Made by a program: the position numbers and the translations under genes. 33,618 bases of DNA from Blastocatellia bacterium UBA7656 (GTDB taxonomy: Bacteria > Acidobacteriota > Blastocatellia > UBA7656), in NCBI GenBank assembly GCA_002483445.1, contig DLHY01000088.1, positions 1 to 33,618 of the forward strand, read 5' to 3'. Shown here piece by piece: positions 10,658-18,328 of this stretch (its first letter is position 1; every line of letters starts with the position of its first letter). The notes under the pieces were generated by a model that saw nothing but the letters and a program-made list of their open reading frames with translations, did not search any database and was not told where the DNA came from.

Positions 10658-13579
10658 CTATGGGCTGGTCACTCTGACATTGGCGCTGCCGGTGTTTGTC
10701 CCCAGAGGGTCAAAGGTGATCGTGTATGTGTCTGTCACGGGCAGCGTCACGGTGGTCAGGTCGAAGTTGCTGCCGCTGGAAGTCTTCGATGTGAGCGTCG
10801 TGCCGTCGGGGTTGAGCAGTTTGACCGTGATCGTACTCATCGTGTTGCCGGTTATTCTTACTGTCACCTGCTGCGCTGCGCTGCCGCTGAAAGTCATCTG
10901 CCCATTCTGCCCCGGAGCGTTGATCGTTACGGCGACAGCCGGGTCTCCGATAGTGGTGGTTCCTGTGAAATCGACCACATCGTAAAGCGTCAGCGTTATA
11001 TTGCCTGTCGGGTAGCTGCTCGGATCGACGAAGATCGTGTATGTGCCGCTTACTGGCAGCGTCATCGTGTCAAAGAATGCTCCGGCTAGTCCCACATTCA
11101 GATTTGAAGCCAGAGTCGAGCCGTCCGGCTTGTAGATGTAGACCTTGATGCCGCTGATCGTCACGCCGGTCAAATTCAAACTGACTCGCTGCCCCGCCGA
11201 GCCGTTGAATGTGTAGCTGGCGTTTTGCCCCGGAGTGGTTAGTTGAGCCGTGACTGCCGTGCCGCCCGGCGTTATCGAACCGTTTATATCTACTACGTCA
11301 TAAAGCGCCAGTGTCGCATTGCCGGTGTAGGTGCTGGGCGGGTTCATAAAAATCGTATATGTGCCGCTCGCGGGTAGTGTTGTTGCATCAAGCCAGCCTC
11401 CCGCGCTGCTGGCTGCGGTGAACGAAGCGAGGGTCGTCCCATTGGGATTGAATATAGTCACCGTTGTGGAACTGCCTATCGTCACACCTGTGATTCTCAA
11501 ACTTATTTTCTGCGCCGCGCTGCCGCTGAAAGTTATCTGTCCATTCTGCCCCGGAGTGCTGATCGTCACTGCGACTGCGGAGCCTCCGATAGTGATAGTG
11601 CCGGTGAAATCCGTCACATCATAAAGCGCGAGCGTCATATTACCGGTCAGGTAAGTGTTCGGATCGACGAAGATCGTGTATGTGCCAGTCACGGGCAGCG
11701 TCATCGTGTCAAAGAAAGCTCCGGCTGTTCCCACATTCAGGTTTGAAGCCAGAGTCGAGCCGTCCGGCTTGTAGATATAAACTTTGCTGCCTCCAATGGT
11801 CACACCTGTCAGGTTCAAACTGACTCGCTGTCCCGCCGAGCCGTTGAATGTGTAGCTGGCGTTTTGCCCCGGAGTGGTTAGTTGAGCCGTGACTGCCGTG
11901 CCGCCCGACGTTATCGAACCGTTTATATCTACTACGTCATAAAGCGCGAATGTCGCATTGCCGGTGAAGGTGGTGTTCGGGTCCATCAGTATCGTGTAGG
12001 TTCCCGCCACGGGAAGCGCCGTCGCTTCGAGCCAACCCCCTGCGCTGCTGCTTGCATTGAAAAAAGCGAGCGTCGTCCCGTTGGGATTGAAAAACGTCAC
12101 TGGTGTGGTGCTGCCTATCGTCACGCCCGTCATTCTCAAACTTATCTTCTGCGCGGCGCTGCCGCTGAAAGTTAGCCTCGCGTTTTGTCCTGCGGTGGTG
12201 ATCGAGACCGGCACCGACGACCCGCCCGGAGTTATCGTTCCCGTCACGTCCGGCGGCACATCGATCAGATTCAGCGTCACCGAGCCAGTCGCGTTCGACC
12301 ACGGATCGACCAGAATAGTGTAAGTCCCTGTGGCGGGCAGCGCGGTCGTATCGATGTAGGTCGAAGTTGAAAACGATACGGTCTTTGAAGTGAGAAGGGT
12401 GCTGTCCGGGTTGTAGATTCTCACATAAGCGTTGCCGTTGAAAGCGACACTGGGGATGTTGAGATAGATGCGCTGTCCCATCGAGCCGTCAAACAGTATG
12501 AGTCCTATCTTGCCGACAGTGCTGACCGAAGCCGCGTAAGAGCTTCCTATCGTCGTCCTCGCCGTGAGCATCACTTCCGCCACAGTGTATGTGGGCGGAG
12601 GTATGAAGAAATCATCCGTGCTGGTGGCTTTTCCATTGGGCGTCGCCACAGAGATTTTCCCCGACCCCGCAGTTGGAACTGATGTTGAAATGCTGGTCGA
12701 TGTTGCGGAACTGATTATCGAATTGCCCAGGTTGAATGTCGCTTTGTTGTTGAGTGGAGTCGTCTCGAAATTCGTTCCTGTGATCGTCACCGCCGCCCCA
12801 GGCGAGGCAATGGTCGGCGTGAATGAGGTGATGGTAGGAGCCAGGGGCGACGAGCCTATGATGAAAGACGCGCTGCTCGTGGCCGAACCCACAGGAGAAG
12901 TAACAGCAATCGGCCCTGTCGTCGCTCCCGAAGGGACGGTTGCGACTATGTGAGTCGTCGAAGACTGCGCGACAGTCGCCGCAGCGCCGTTGAAAGTGAC
13001 GGCATTCTGAGCGGCTGTCGCGCTGAAGCCCGTGCCGTATATCGTCACCGTCGCGCCCACGCTTCCGCCTGCGGGCGAAAATTGAATGATCGCTGCCTGA
13101 GTTTGATCCTGCCGCGAAATCGAAAGCAGATTCCCCACAGCGTCGTAAGCATAAGTAGCCGCGTTGCCGTTCTGATCTATCGCAGAGACGAGCCTGCCCA
13201 GTTCGTCGTAAACATAGTTGATCGGGACGGCGAGAGTGAAATTGACCGTAGTGGTTGCGCCGTTGCTCACCAAAACGCCGGCCTGAGTTTTTGTTTCGTA
13301 CCCCGTCGACGAAACCTCTACGGAATAGCTGCCCGGGTCGAGATTGCTTATGGTGTAATCGCCCGCGCTGTCGGCTATGGCTGTGGCCGATAGAGTAGCG
13401 CCCTGAAAAACTTTTATGCTGGCTCCGGCAATCGCGGTCGTCGCGTCCAGCTTTGTGACTCTTCCCGAAATCACTCCGGTTCCCGCCGCTTCGTCTGTGA
13501 GAGTTGCATTCGCAAATGTCGATGAACAGATCAACATCGCCGTAAACGTCAGGCAGCAGATTAGAGAGCGACGAAACAT
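10658..13579 (-). CDS. Secreted IPT/TIG and tandem beta-repeat protein
   Basis: A 973-aa exported protein. Residues 1-25 are a signal peptide (MFRRSLICCLTFTAMLICSS). A carboxypeptidase-regulatory-like domain follows (about 35-115, with SNLDPGSYSVEV), then one pair of YD repeats (YVYDELGRLVSAIDQNGN), two IPT/TIG domains (about 160-330) and six beta-rich repeats of about 106 residues to the C-terminus. Each repeat ends in a variant of LPVTGTYTIFVDP, resembling PPC-type prepeptidase domains. There is no sortase motif, anchor or transmembrane helix after the signal, so it is probably secreted or cell-surface bound. The start has GAGGTG 7 bases upstream. It is the first gene of the run into the intact rhs gene, 85 bp away; the shared YD motif suggests the two arose or act together. 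An adhesin or matrix role is plausible but unproven. Confidence 0.85.
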   Translation of the reverse strand: MFRRSLICCLTFTAMLICSSTFANATLTDEAAGTGVISGRVTKLDATTAIAGASIKVFQGATLSATAIADSAGDYTISNLDPGSYSVEVSSTGYETKTQAGVLVSNGATTTVNFTLAVPINYVYDELGRLVSAIDQNGNAATYAYDAVGNLLSISRQDQTQAAIIQFSPAGGSVGATVTIYGTGFSATAAQNAVTFNGAAATVAQSSTTHIVATVPSGATTGPIAVTSPVGSATSSASFIIGSSPLAPTITSFTPTIASPGAAVTITGTNFETTPLNNKATFNLGNSIISSATSTSISTSVPTAGSGKISVATPNGKATSTDDFFIPPPTYTVAEVMLTARTTIGSSYAASVSTVGKIGLILFDGSMGQRIYLNIPSVAFNGNAYVRIYNPDSTLLTSKTVSFSTSTYIDTTALPATGTYTILVDPWSNATGSVTLNLIDVPPDVTGTITPGGSSVPVSITTAGQNARLTFSGSAAQKISLRMTGVTIGSTTPVTFFNPNGTTLAFFNASSSAGGWLEATALPVAGTYTILMDPNTTFTGNATFALYDVVDINGSITSGGTAVTAQLTTPGQNASYTFNGSAGQRVSLNLTGVTIGGSKVYIYKPDGSTLASNLNVGTAGAFFDTMTLPVTGTYTIFVDPNTYLTGNMTLALYDVTDFTGTITIGGSAVAVTISTPGQNGQITFSGSAAQKISLRITGVTIGSSTTVTIFNPNGTTLASFTAASSAGGWLDATTLPASGTYTIFMNPPSTYTGNATLALYDVVDINGSITPGGTAVTAQLTTPGQNASYTFNGSAGQRVSLNLTGVTISGIKVYIYKPDGSTLASNLNVGLAGAFFDTMTLPVSGTYTIFVDPSSYPTGNITLTLYDVVDFTGTTTIGDPAVAVTINAPGQNGQMTFSGSAAQQVTVRITGNTMSTITVKLLNPDGTTLTSKTSSGSNFDLTTVTLPVTDTYTITFDPLGTNTGSANVRVTSP
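10690..12240. repeat. Tandem 639-bp dimeric repeat inside the 973-aa protein gene
   Basis: The last five protein repeats alternate between two types (A and B), giving a higher-order unit of 639 bp (213 codons). The register is exact: the motif ctgccgctga recurs at 10881, 11520 and 12159, and the type-B motif caaagaa at 11071 and 11710. One stretch near 11190-11308 differs from its partner by only a few bases, so the duplication or conversion is recent. No frame-breaking indel has accumulated. Confidence 0.85.
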
Positions 13580-13604
13580 AACGATTCACCTCGATAGATA
13601 CACT

Positions 13605-13619
13605 TCTCCCGTTGGGAGA
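13605..13619 (-). promoter_or_regulatory. Hairpin in the 5' leader of the 973-aa protein gene
   Basis: TCTCCC-GTT-GGGAGA is a perfect 6-bp stem with a 3-base loop, ending about 13 bases upstream of the GAGGTG ribosome site of the minus-strand gene. It could tune translation or mRNA stability. There is no U-run, so it is not an intrinsic terminator. It may also be chance. Confidence 0.3.
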
Positions 13620-13724
13620 CAATCTCGCCGACATCGCTGTTGATTTTGTGAACGGATGACCGCGCTGAAGAGCATAAAACCCGACAGCCGATGATTATCC
13701 GATCATTGGCATCAGGTCATAGAG

Positions 13725-13774
13725 TTTCGACAAACATGGCGCTTGACATGTTGTAGCTTATGTCTTTCGACAAA
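13725..13774. promoter_or_regulatory. Direct repeat TTTCGACAAA, 40 bp apart
   Basis: The 10-mer occurs at 13725-13734 and 13765-13774, about 150 bp upstream of the surface-protein operon start. The 40-bp period is close to four helical turns, as expected for paired binding sites of one regulator. A CATG-N8-CATG inverted repeat lies between them. No regulator can be named. Confidence 0.3.
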
Positions 13775-13974
13775 AGCAGAATTGCACGGGCTGTTCTCTC
13801 GCTTGTGAAAGCCGACTGCTTTTTCGTGCGACCGGCTATTTGATGACGCGGGCGATGTTACTACAGGCGATTTTTCGTATCAATCGGAAAATGGGGGGGT
13901 ACAAAAATGCGAGTTGAATGTTTGAGGGGTCTTCCAGGTCGTCAGTGGCGACTCGCTGAATGCGCCGTCGCCTT

Positions 13975-14009
13975 CTGACTCCAGACTCCAGACTTTCGAC
14001 TCCAGACTT
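13975..14009. repeat. Heptamer tandem array (CAGACTC units)
   Basis: Five 7-bp units: CTGACTC, CAGACTC, CAGACTT, TCGACTC, CAGACTT. The array lies 13 bp beyond the cheA stop codon. Confidence 0.75.
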
Positions 14010-14022
14010 TTCTAATGAAACT

Positions 14023-17000
14023 TTACTGACTGACCTGCCTCGGCTGTCTCGCCAGTCGCGAAAGCAATTCTATAAGCGCATCATCCCGATAGGGCTTGAC
14101 GATATATTCATCCGCGCCCAACTCGAAAGCCTTCTCGCGGTGCTTCTGACCCGCGCGCGACGTTAAGATAGCGACCGGCAAGTGACTGTATGCCTCCTGC
14201 TTTCGCAGAGTGCTGAGGAATTCGTAACCGTCCATGCGCGGCATCTCTATGTCGAGCAGTATTACATCAGGAAGGGCGGGAAGCTGAGGCAGAGTCTCGA
14301 ATGCGTCCAGCCCGTCTTTCGCCTGCACGGTCTTCCATCCGGCGTTTTGGAGCAGACTCGTCACCACTCGTCGCACCGAAGGCGAATCGTCTATGACCAT
14401 AACAGTCAGCGCGCGCCGCGCGGTCTGCTGCTTCATCGGCGGAAGCGGCCCGGTGTCGGTCTTCGCGCGGGTCGCGCCGCGCACAAGCTCAGGCACATTC
14501 AAAATCAGAATAACGCTGCCGTCGCCCATCAGCGTCGCCCCCGTCACACCATGCACCTGTCGCAGATGATTGCCCAGATTTTTGACGACGATTTCACGCG
14601 CGCCCAGAGTGTCATCTACCGCAACCGCAACTTCTCTGTCATCGATTGTCATGATCAGAACAGGTCGACGGCGCACGCTTTCATCGACCGGATAAGCGAG
14701 ATTGAGCAGCCTCCCCAGATGCATCAGCGGGTAAACTTTTCCGCCGACTCGCGCCACTTCCTCTCCGCCTACGATGTCAACATCTTCGTGAGCGATTCGC
14801 GCCACCTGAGTCACGCCGCTCACAGGGATGGCGAACATCTGATTGCCCGCTCTCGCAAGCAATCCGCGCATAACGGCCAGAGTCATCGGCAGCCGCAGGG
14901 TAAATGTCACGCCCTCGCCCGTCCGCGAATCGACTGTGAGATGGCCCTTGAGTCCGTGAACGGTCGCCCTCACGACATCCAATCCCACGCCTCGCCCCGA
15001 TATCTCGCTCAACTCCTGAGCCGTGCTGAATCCCGGCAGAAATATGAGCGAGTAAAGCTCTTCATCTGACATGCGCACGGCATCGATTACGGAAAGATAT
15101 CCCTTCGCAATGGCTGTCGAGCGAAGCGATTCAGGGTCTATCCCCCGGCCATCGTCGCTTATCTGAATCACTACCTGCGTGCCTTCCGTGTATGCGCGCA
15201 GTTTGATCGTGCCTGTTTCCTCTTTGCCTCTCGCGTATCGTTCGCCGGGCATCTCGATGCCGTGATCGATGGCGTTTCTGAGCATGTGCAGGAACGGGTC
15301 GGCAAGCTCTTCAAGCGCAGTCTTGTCTAACTGGGTGCCTTCGCCTTCGATTATGAGGCGAACCCGTTTGCCGCGTTGAGAAGAAACCGTTCTGACGGCG
15401 CGTTGAAGCCTCGCCTCAAGAGTCGAAACCGGCACCATTCGCATACGCATCAGCTTGTCCTGAATTTCGCTGTAGAGGTGCTTCTGACGGCCCAGGTAGG
15501 CTTCGAAGTCAGTTCGGAGCGCGACGAGTTCCGCATCCAAAGTCTGAACGTCGGAAGCCGTTTCGCTCAACTCTCTCAGCGCGAGGTGAAACTCTGTGTA
15601 CCGGTCGAATTCCAGATCATCGAATCCATGCGTGTTGACGTTCATAAGCGGAGTCATCGGCACTCCGGCAGCGGAAGCGGCGGCAAACGATACGGGCGTG
15701 AGCGATGAGAGTCCGCTTCCCAATGTGCTTGCTTCGTATTGAATCTCCATCTTCGAAGATACCCGACGCAATCGATTGCTCGATGATTGCAGTTCGCGCA
15801 ACTGCTGCGAAAAATCCGTGAGCCGCTGCTCGAATGAAGACCTCGCGATTATAAGCTCGGTGACGAGTTTGACCAGTTCATCGAGCCGCTTGATCGGCAC
15901 TCGCATAAACTGCCCCTGCTTCTGAAGACCCGCGACCGTCGGGGCGTCGAGTTGAACCGATTCAACGTCAGCGGTTTCCGCCTGCCCGTCTTCAATGTCG
16001 GCGATTTCTTCTTCGAATTCTTCCGCCTGTTCTTCGACGGCAACTTCTTCGGAGCCGAGCAACTGATCATATTCGGCATAGAGCGAATCGAGCGTCCGAG
16101 TGTTGACCTTGCCTGATGTCATGTCTTCGAGCGCGTCAGTCGATAGAAAGAGCAGATTGAGCTTCTCGGCGTTGAGCGACATCTCGCCGTCGTAGAGCAG
16201 ATCGAGGAGATCTTCCATGCGATGGGCAAGCCGGGTTATCTCGCTGAAGCCGACCATCCCGGCGGAGCCTTTCAGCGAGTGCGCGCTGCGTCGAATCTCC
16301 TGAATGAACGCGCGATTCGCCGGTTGATCGACGAGCAACGGCAACACCTGATGCAGTGTGCGCAGATGGTCTTCAGCCTCGAGCATGAAGACTTCGAGAA
16401 ATTCTGACGGAACGTTTGCCTGATAAACCGGCTCTTGCTCAGTGTGATCGACCGATGCGTGATCGATAATCTGTTCGCCGGTTTGCCACTCAATCTGTGC
16501 CTCTTCAGTTTGCCAGCCTGATACTTGAGCTTCCGCTTCCTCCAACGTTGCCGCTTCAACTTCCACATCAACCAGCGACTCTGCTGCAATCTCTGTCGAA
16601 GCCGCTTCCTGAACTTCACAGGGCTGCTCGATCTCTTCGACCGACTCTTCAATGTAATCGGTGACAGACTCCATTGCAGGCTCCATCGATTCGATGACCG
16701 CCTGGGCTTCTTCAACCCGTTCGGTTTCTTCAGGGGCCTGGGCTTCCATCTCGCTTTGAGAGAATACGAAAGTCTCTTCGACGATAGGCGGGAGGTTGCC
16801 CGTGTCGAACGAAGGCTCTTCGACGGTCTCGCGAAACACGAAGCCTTCGGGAGGCAGTTCGGCCTCGACCGCAGGCGCGGACTTAGTCGCTTCTTCGATC
16901 AACACAGCTACCGTAGTTTCTTCCTGCGGCTGCCAGACAGGAACATCCGCCGCGCTCTGAACATCGGCGACAGCGGGCGCGCGCGCTTCACTGATGGCTT

Positions 17001-18309
17001 CAACTGTTTGCTCGATTGTTTGCTCGACTATCGCCGATGCAACCCTCTGCTCCACTTCTTCTTCATGAAGTTCCGCGGGCAGGTCGGGTTGTTCGTTGCA
17101 GTCGTCGAAGACAGGCCTTTCAATCTCGTTCTTGAATATTGGCTCGCTCGCGCTTTCGAGGAGCGTTTCAGCCATCGGCTCTTCCGCCTGCGCTTCTTCG
17201 CTCGCGCCGCTCATCGTCGCGCTTTCGGTCGATTCTTCATAAGCCGGATTTTCGAGATCGGGGACATCGAGTGGATTCTGTTCAACCTCAGATGGCGTTT
17301 CGCTCTCGACTGTCTCATCATGATTTTCAACCGCGACATAGCCCCGTCGCTCTTCAGTCATCGTCCGGTTTTCGACAATAGCTTCGGCCTGGACTTGCTC
17401 GACATAAAACGGCGGGCCGATTTCGAGCGGGTTGTCGCTCGGCTGTTCGACGCACATCAGAGCAGTGGCTTCAATCGCCGGAGTCTCGCATTGTTCGCGA
17501 GGCGCGAGGACTTCGCTCTCTGTCGCGGAAGCATCGCTCTGCGCCTGCTCGAAGTAAGAGGGCGAGTCACCGACCACGACGAAATCGATGCGGCTCGATT
17601 CCGCCGAAGCCAGCGCGCCGGTTGCCTCATCTCCGCTTTCGACGTGAGGCGTTGGCGCGTCTCCCTCAAATTCTTCGGCGTCGGTTATCAGGTCAGAGGC
17701 CAGCGGCGCGGTATCATAGCGATGCTCTTCCATCGCTTCGACCAACTCATATCCTGTGTTTTCCTGCTGTTGGCTCTCGACGGTTTCCTCGAATGCGGGC
17801 GGCTCGACTTCATCCTGAAACATGGGGTTTTCGGGCGGAGCTTCGCCTGATGTTGCCTGCTCGCTTTCTTTTTCTTCGTCGGGCGATTCAGAAATAAAAG
17901 GGAGACCTTTTCCCTCGGAAAAATCGCGCAGGCGACGAAGAGAATCGAGCGCCTCGACGAGAAAAGGACGCTCGTTGAGGTTGCCCTGGGCCGCGCCGTC
18001 GAGATACGTGCTGATGAGCGCGACGGTGTAGCCCATAGCGGCGGCGGTCGATTCATTGAGCGTCATCCGTCCGGCGGCGATGTCTTCGAATATATTTTCG
18101 AGATGGCCGGCGACGCGACTCAAGGTCTCAAGTCCTATCATCGAAGACGCGCCCTTGATGGTGTGGGCATAGCGATATGAATTTTCGAGCCTCTCGACCT
18201 GCGCGGGGTTGGCGCGGAAATCCACGATCCCCTGCATGATTTCAGGCAGATAGCTTTTCGCTTCGGCGAAAAAGCCGAGCAGCAGTTCGTTATCAACAGT
18301 TTTACTCAT
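14023..18309 (-). CDS. cheA: Hybrid CheA histidine kinase (two Hpt domains plus receiver), PilL/ChpA-like
   Basis: A 1428-aa cytoplasmic sensor kinase. Hpt1 (about 1-110) has phospho-acceptor His49 in AHTIKGASSMIG. A glutamate-rich linker of about 500 residues follows. Hpt2 (about 640-740) has His677 in SAHSLKGSAGMVG. Then come a helical dimerisation region (about 860-990), an ATPase with N box HMLRNAIDHGIE and G boxes DDGRGID and GRGVGLDVV, a CheW-like domain (about 1138-1270) and a receiver (about 1298-1420) with acceptor Asp1353 in LLDIEMPRMDG and conserved lysine in IVKPY. Multiple Hpt domains plus a receiver are the hallmark of pilus-type kinases (PilL/ChpA) and cyanobacterial relatives. 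It is the last gene of the operon, 19 bp after the upstream receptor gene, with AGGAAAG before the ATG. It should phosphorylate the two receiver proteins encoded upstream. Confidence 0.95.
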   Translation of the reverse strand: MSKTVDNELLLGFFAEAKSYLPEIMQGIVDFRANPAQVERLENSYRYAHTIKGASSMIGLETLSRVAGHLENIFEDIAAGRMTLNESTAAAMGYTVALISTYLDGAAQGNLNERPFLVEALDSLRRLRDFSEGKGLPFISESPDEEKESEQATSGEAPPENPMFQDEVEPPAFEETVESQQQENTGYELVEAMEEHRYDTAPLASDLITDAEEFEGDAPTPHVESGDEATGALASAESSRIDFVVVGDSPSYFEQAQSDASATESEVLAPREQCETPAIEATALMCVEQPSDNPLEIGPPFYVEQVQAEAIVENRTMTEERRGYVAVENHDETVESETPSEVEQNPLDVPDLENPAYEESTESATMSGASEEAQAEEPMAETLLESASEPIFKNEIERPVFDDCNEQPDLPAELHEEEVEQRVASAIVEQTIEQTVEAISEARAPAVADVQSAADVPVWQPQEETTVAVLIEEATKSAPAVEAELPPEGFVFRETVEEPSFDTGNLPPIVEETFVFSQSEMEAQAPEETERVEEAQAVIESMEPAMESVTDYIEESVEEIEQPCEVQEAASTEIAAESLVDVEVEAATLEEAEAQVSGWQTEEAQIEWQTGEQIIDHASVDHTEQEPVYQANVPSEFLEVFMLEAEDHLRTLHQVLPLLVDQPANRAFIQEIRRSAHSLKGSAGMVGFSEITRLAHRMEDLLDLLYDGEMSLNAEKLNLLFLSTDALEDMTSGKVNTRTLDSLYAEYDQLLGSEEVAVEEQAEEFEEEIADIEDGQAETADVESVQLDAPTVAGLQKQGQFMRVPIKRLDELVKLVTELIIARSSFEQRLTDFSQQLRELQSSSNRLRRVSSKMEIQYEASTLGSGLSSLTPVSFAAASAAGVPMTPLMNVNTHGFDDLEFDRYTEFHLALRELSETASDVQTLDAELVALRTDFEAYLGRQKHLYSEIQDKLMRMRMVPVSTLEARLQRAVRTVSSQRGKRVRLIIEGEGTQLDKTALEELADPFLHMLRNAIDHGIEMPGERYARGKEETGTIKLRAYTEGTQVVIQISDDGRGIDPESLRSTAIAKGYLSVIDAVRMSDEELYSLIFLPGFSTAQELSEISGRGVGLDVVRATVHGLKGHLTVDSRTGEGVTFTLRLPMTLAVMRGLLARAGNQMFAIPVSGVTQVARIAHEDVDIVGGEEVARVGGKVYPLMHLGRLLNLAYPVDESVRRRPVLIMTIDDREVAVAVDDTLGAREIVVKNLGNHLRQVHGVTGATLMGDGSVILILNVPELVRGATRAKTDTGPLPPMKQQTARRALTVMVIDDSPSVRRVVTSLLQNAGWKTVQAKDGLDAFETLPQLPALPDVILLDIEMPRMDGYEFLSTLRKQEAYSHLPVAILTSRAGQKHREKAFELGADEYIVKPYRDDALIELLSRLARQPRQVSQ

Positions 18310-18328
18310 GAGCTTCTTTCCTGTTCTC

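Larger units (their letters stand above)
13580..14022. other. 443-bp intergenic region upstream of the surface-protein operon
   Basis: No credible gene lies here. It should hold the promoter of the minus-strand surface-protein operon and the 3' end of the cheA transcript. I see a short hairpin next to the ribosome site (13605-13619), a pair of direct repeats TTTCGACAAA 40 bp apart, a run of seven G at 13893-13899, and a heptamer array next to the cheA stop. I could not identify a confident -35/-10 pair. Confidence 0.6.

Noticed and set aside
13605..13619. Possible intrinsic terminator
   Set aside because: The 6-bp stem has no T-run on either strand and lies in the leader of a gene, so termination is not supported.
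12612..13634. Minus-strand open frame of 340 codons overlapping the 973-aa protein gene
   Set aside because: It overlaps a well-supported signal-peptide and IPT gene in another frame, and its Arg/Asp/Ser-rich product has no domain features.
16525..17850. Long plus-strand open frame of 441 codons
   Set aside because: It is antisense to the glutamate-rich linker of cheA. Codons for Glu and Ala read in reverse give a Phe/Arg-rich product with no recognisable domain.
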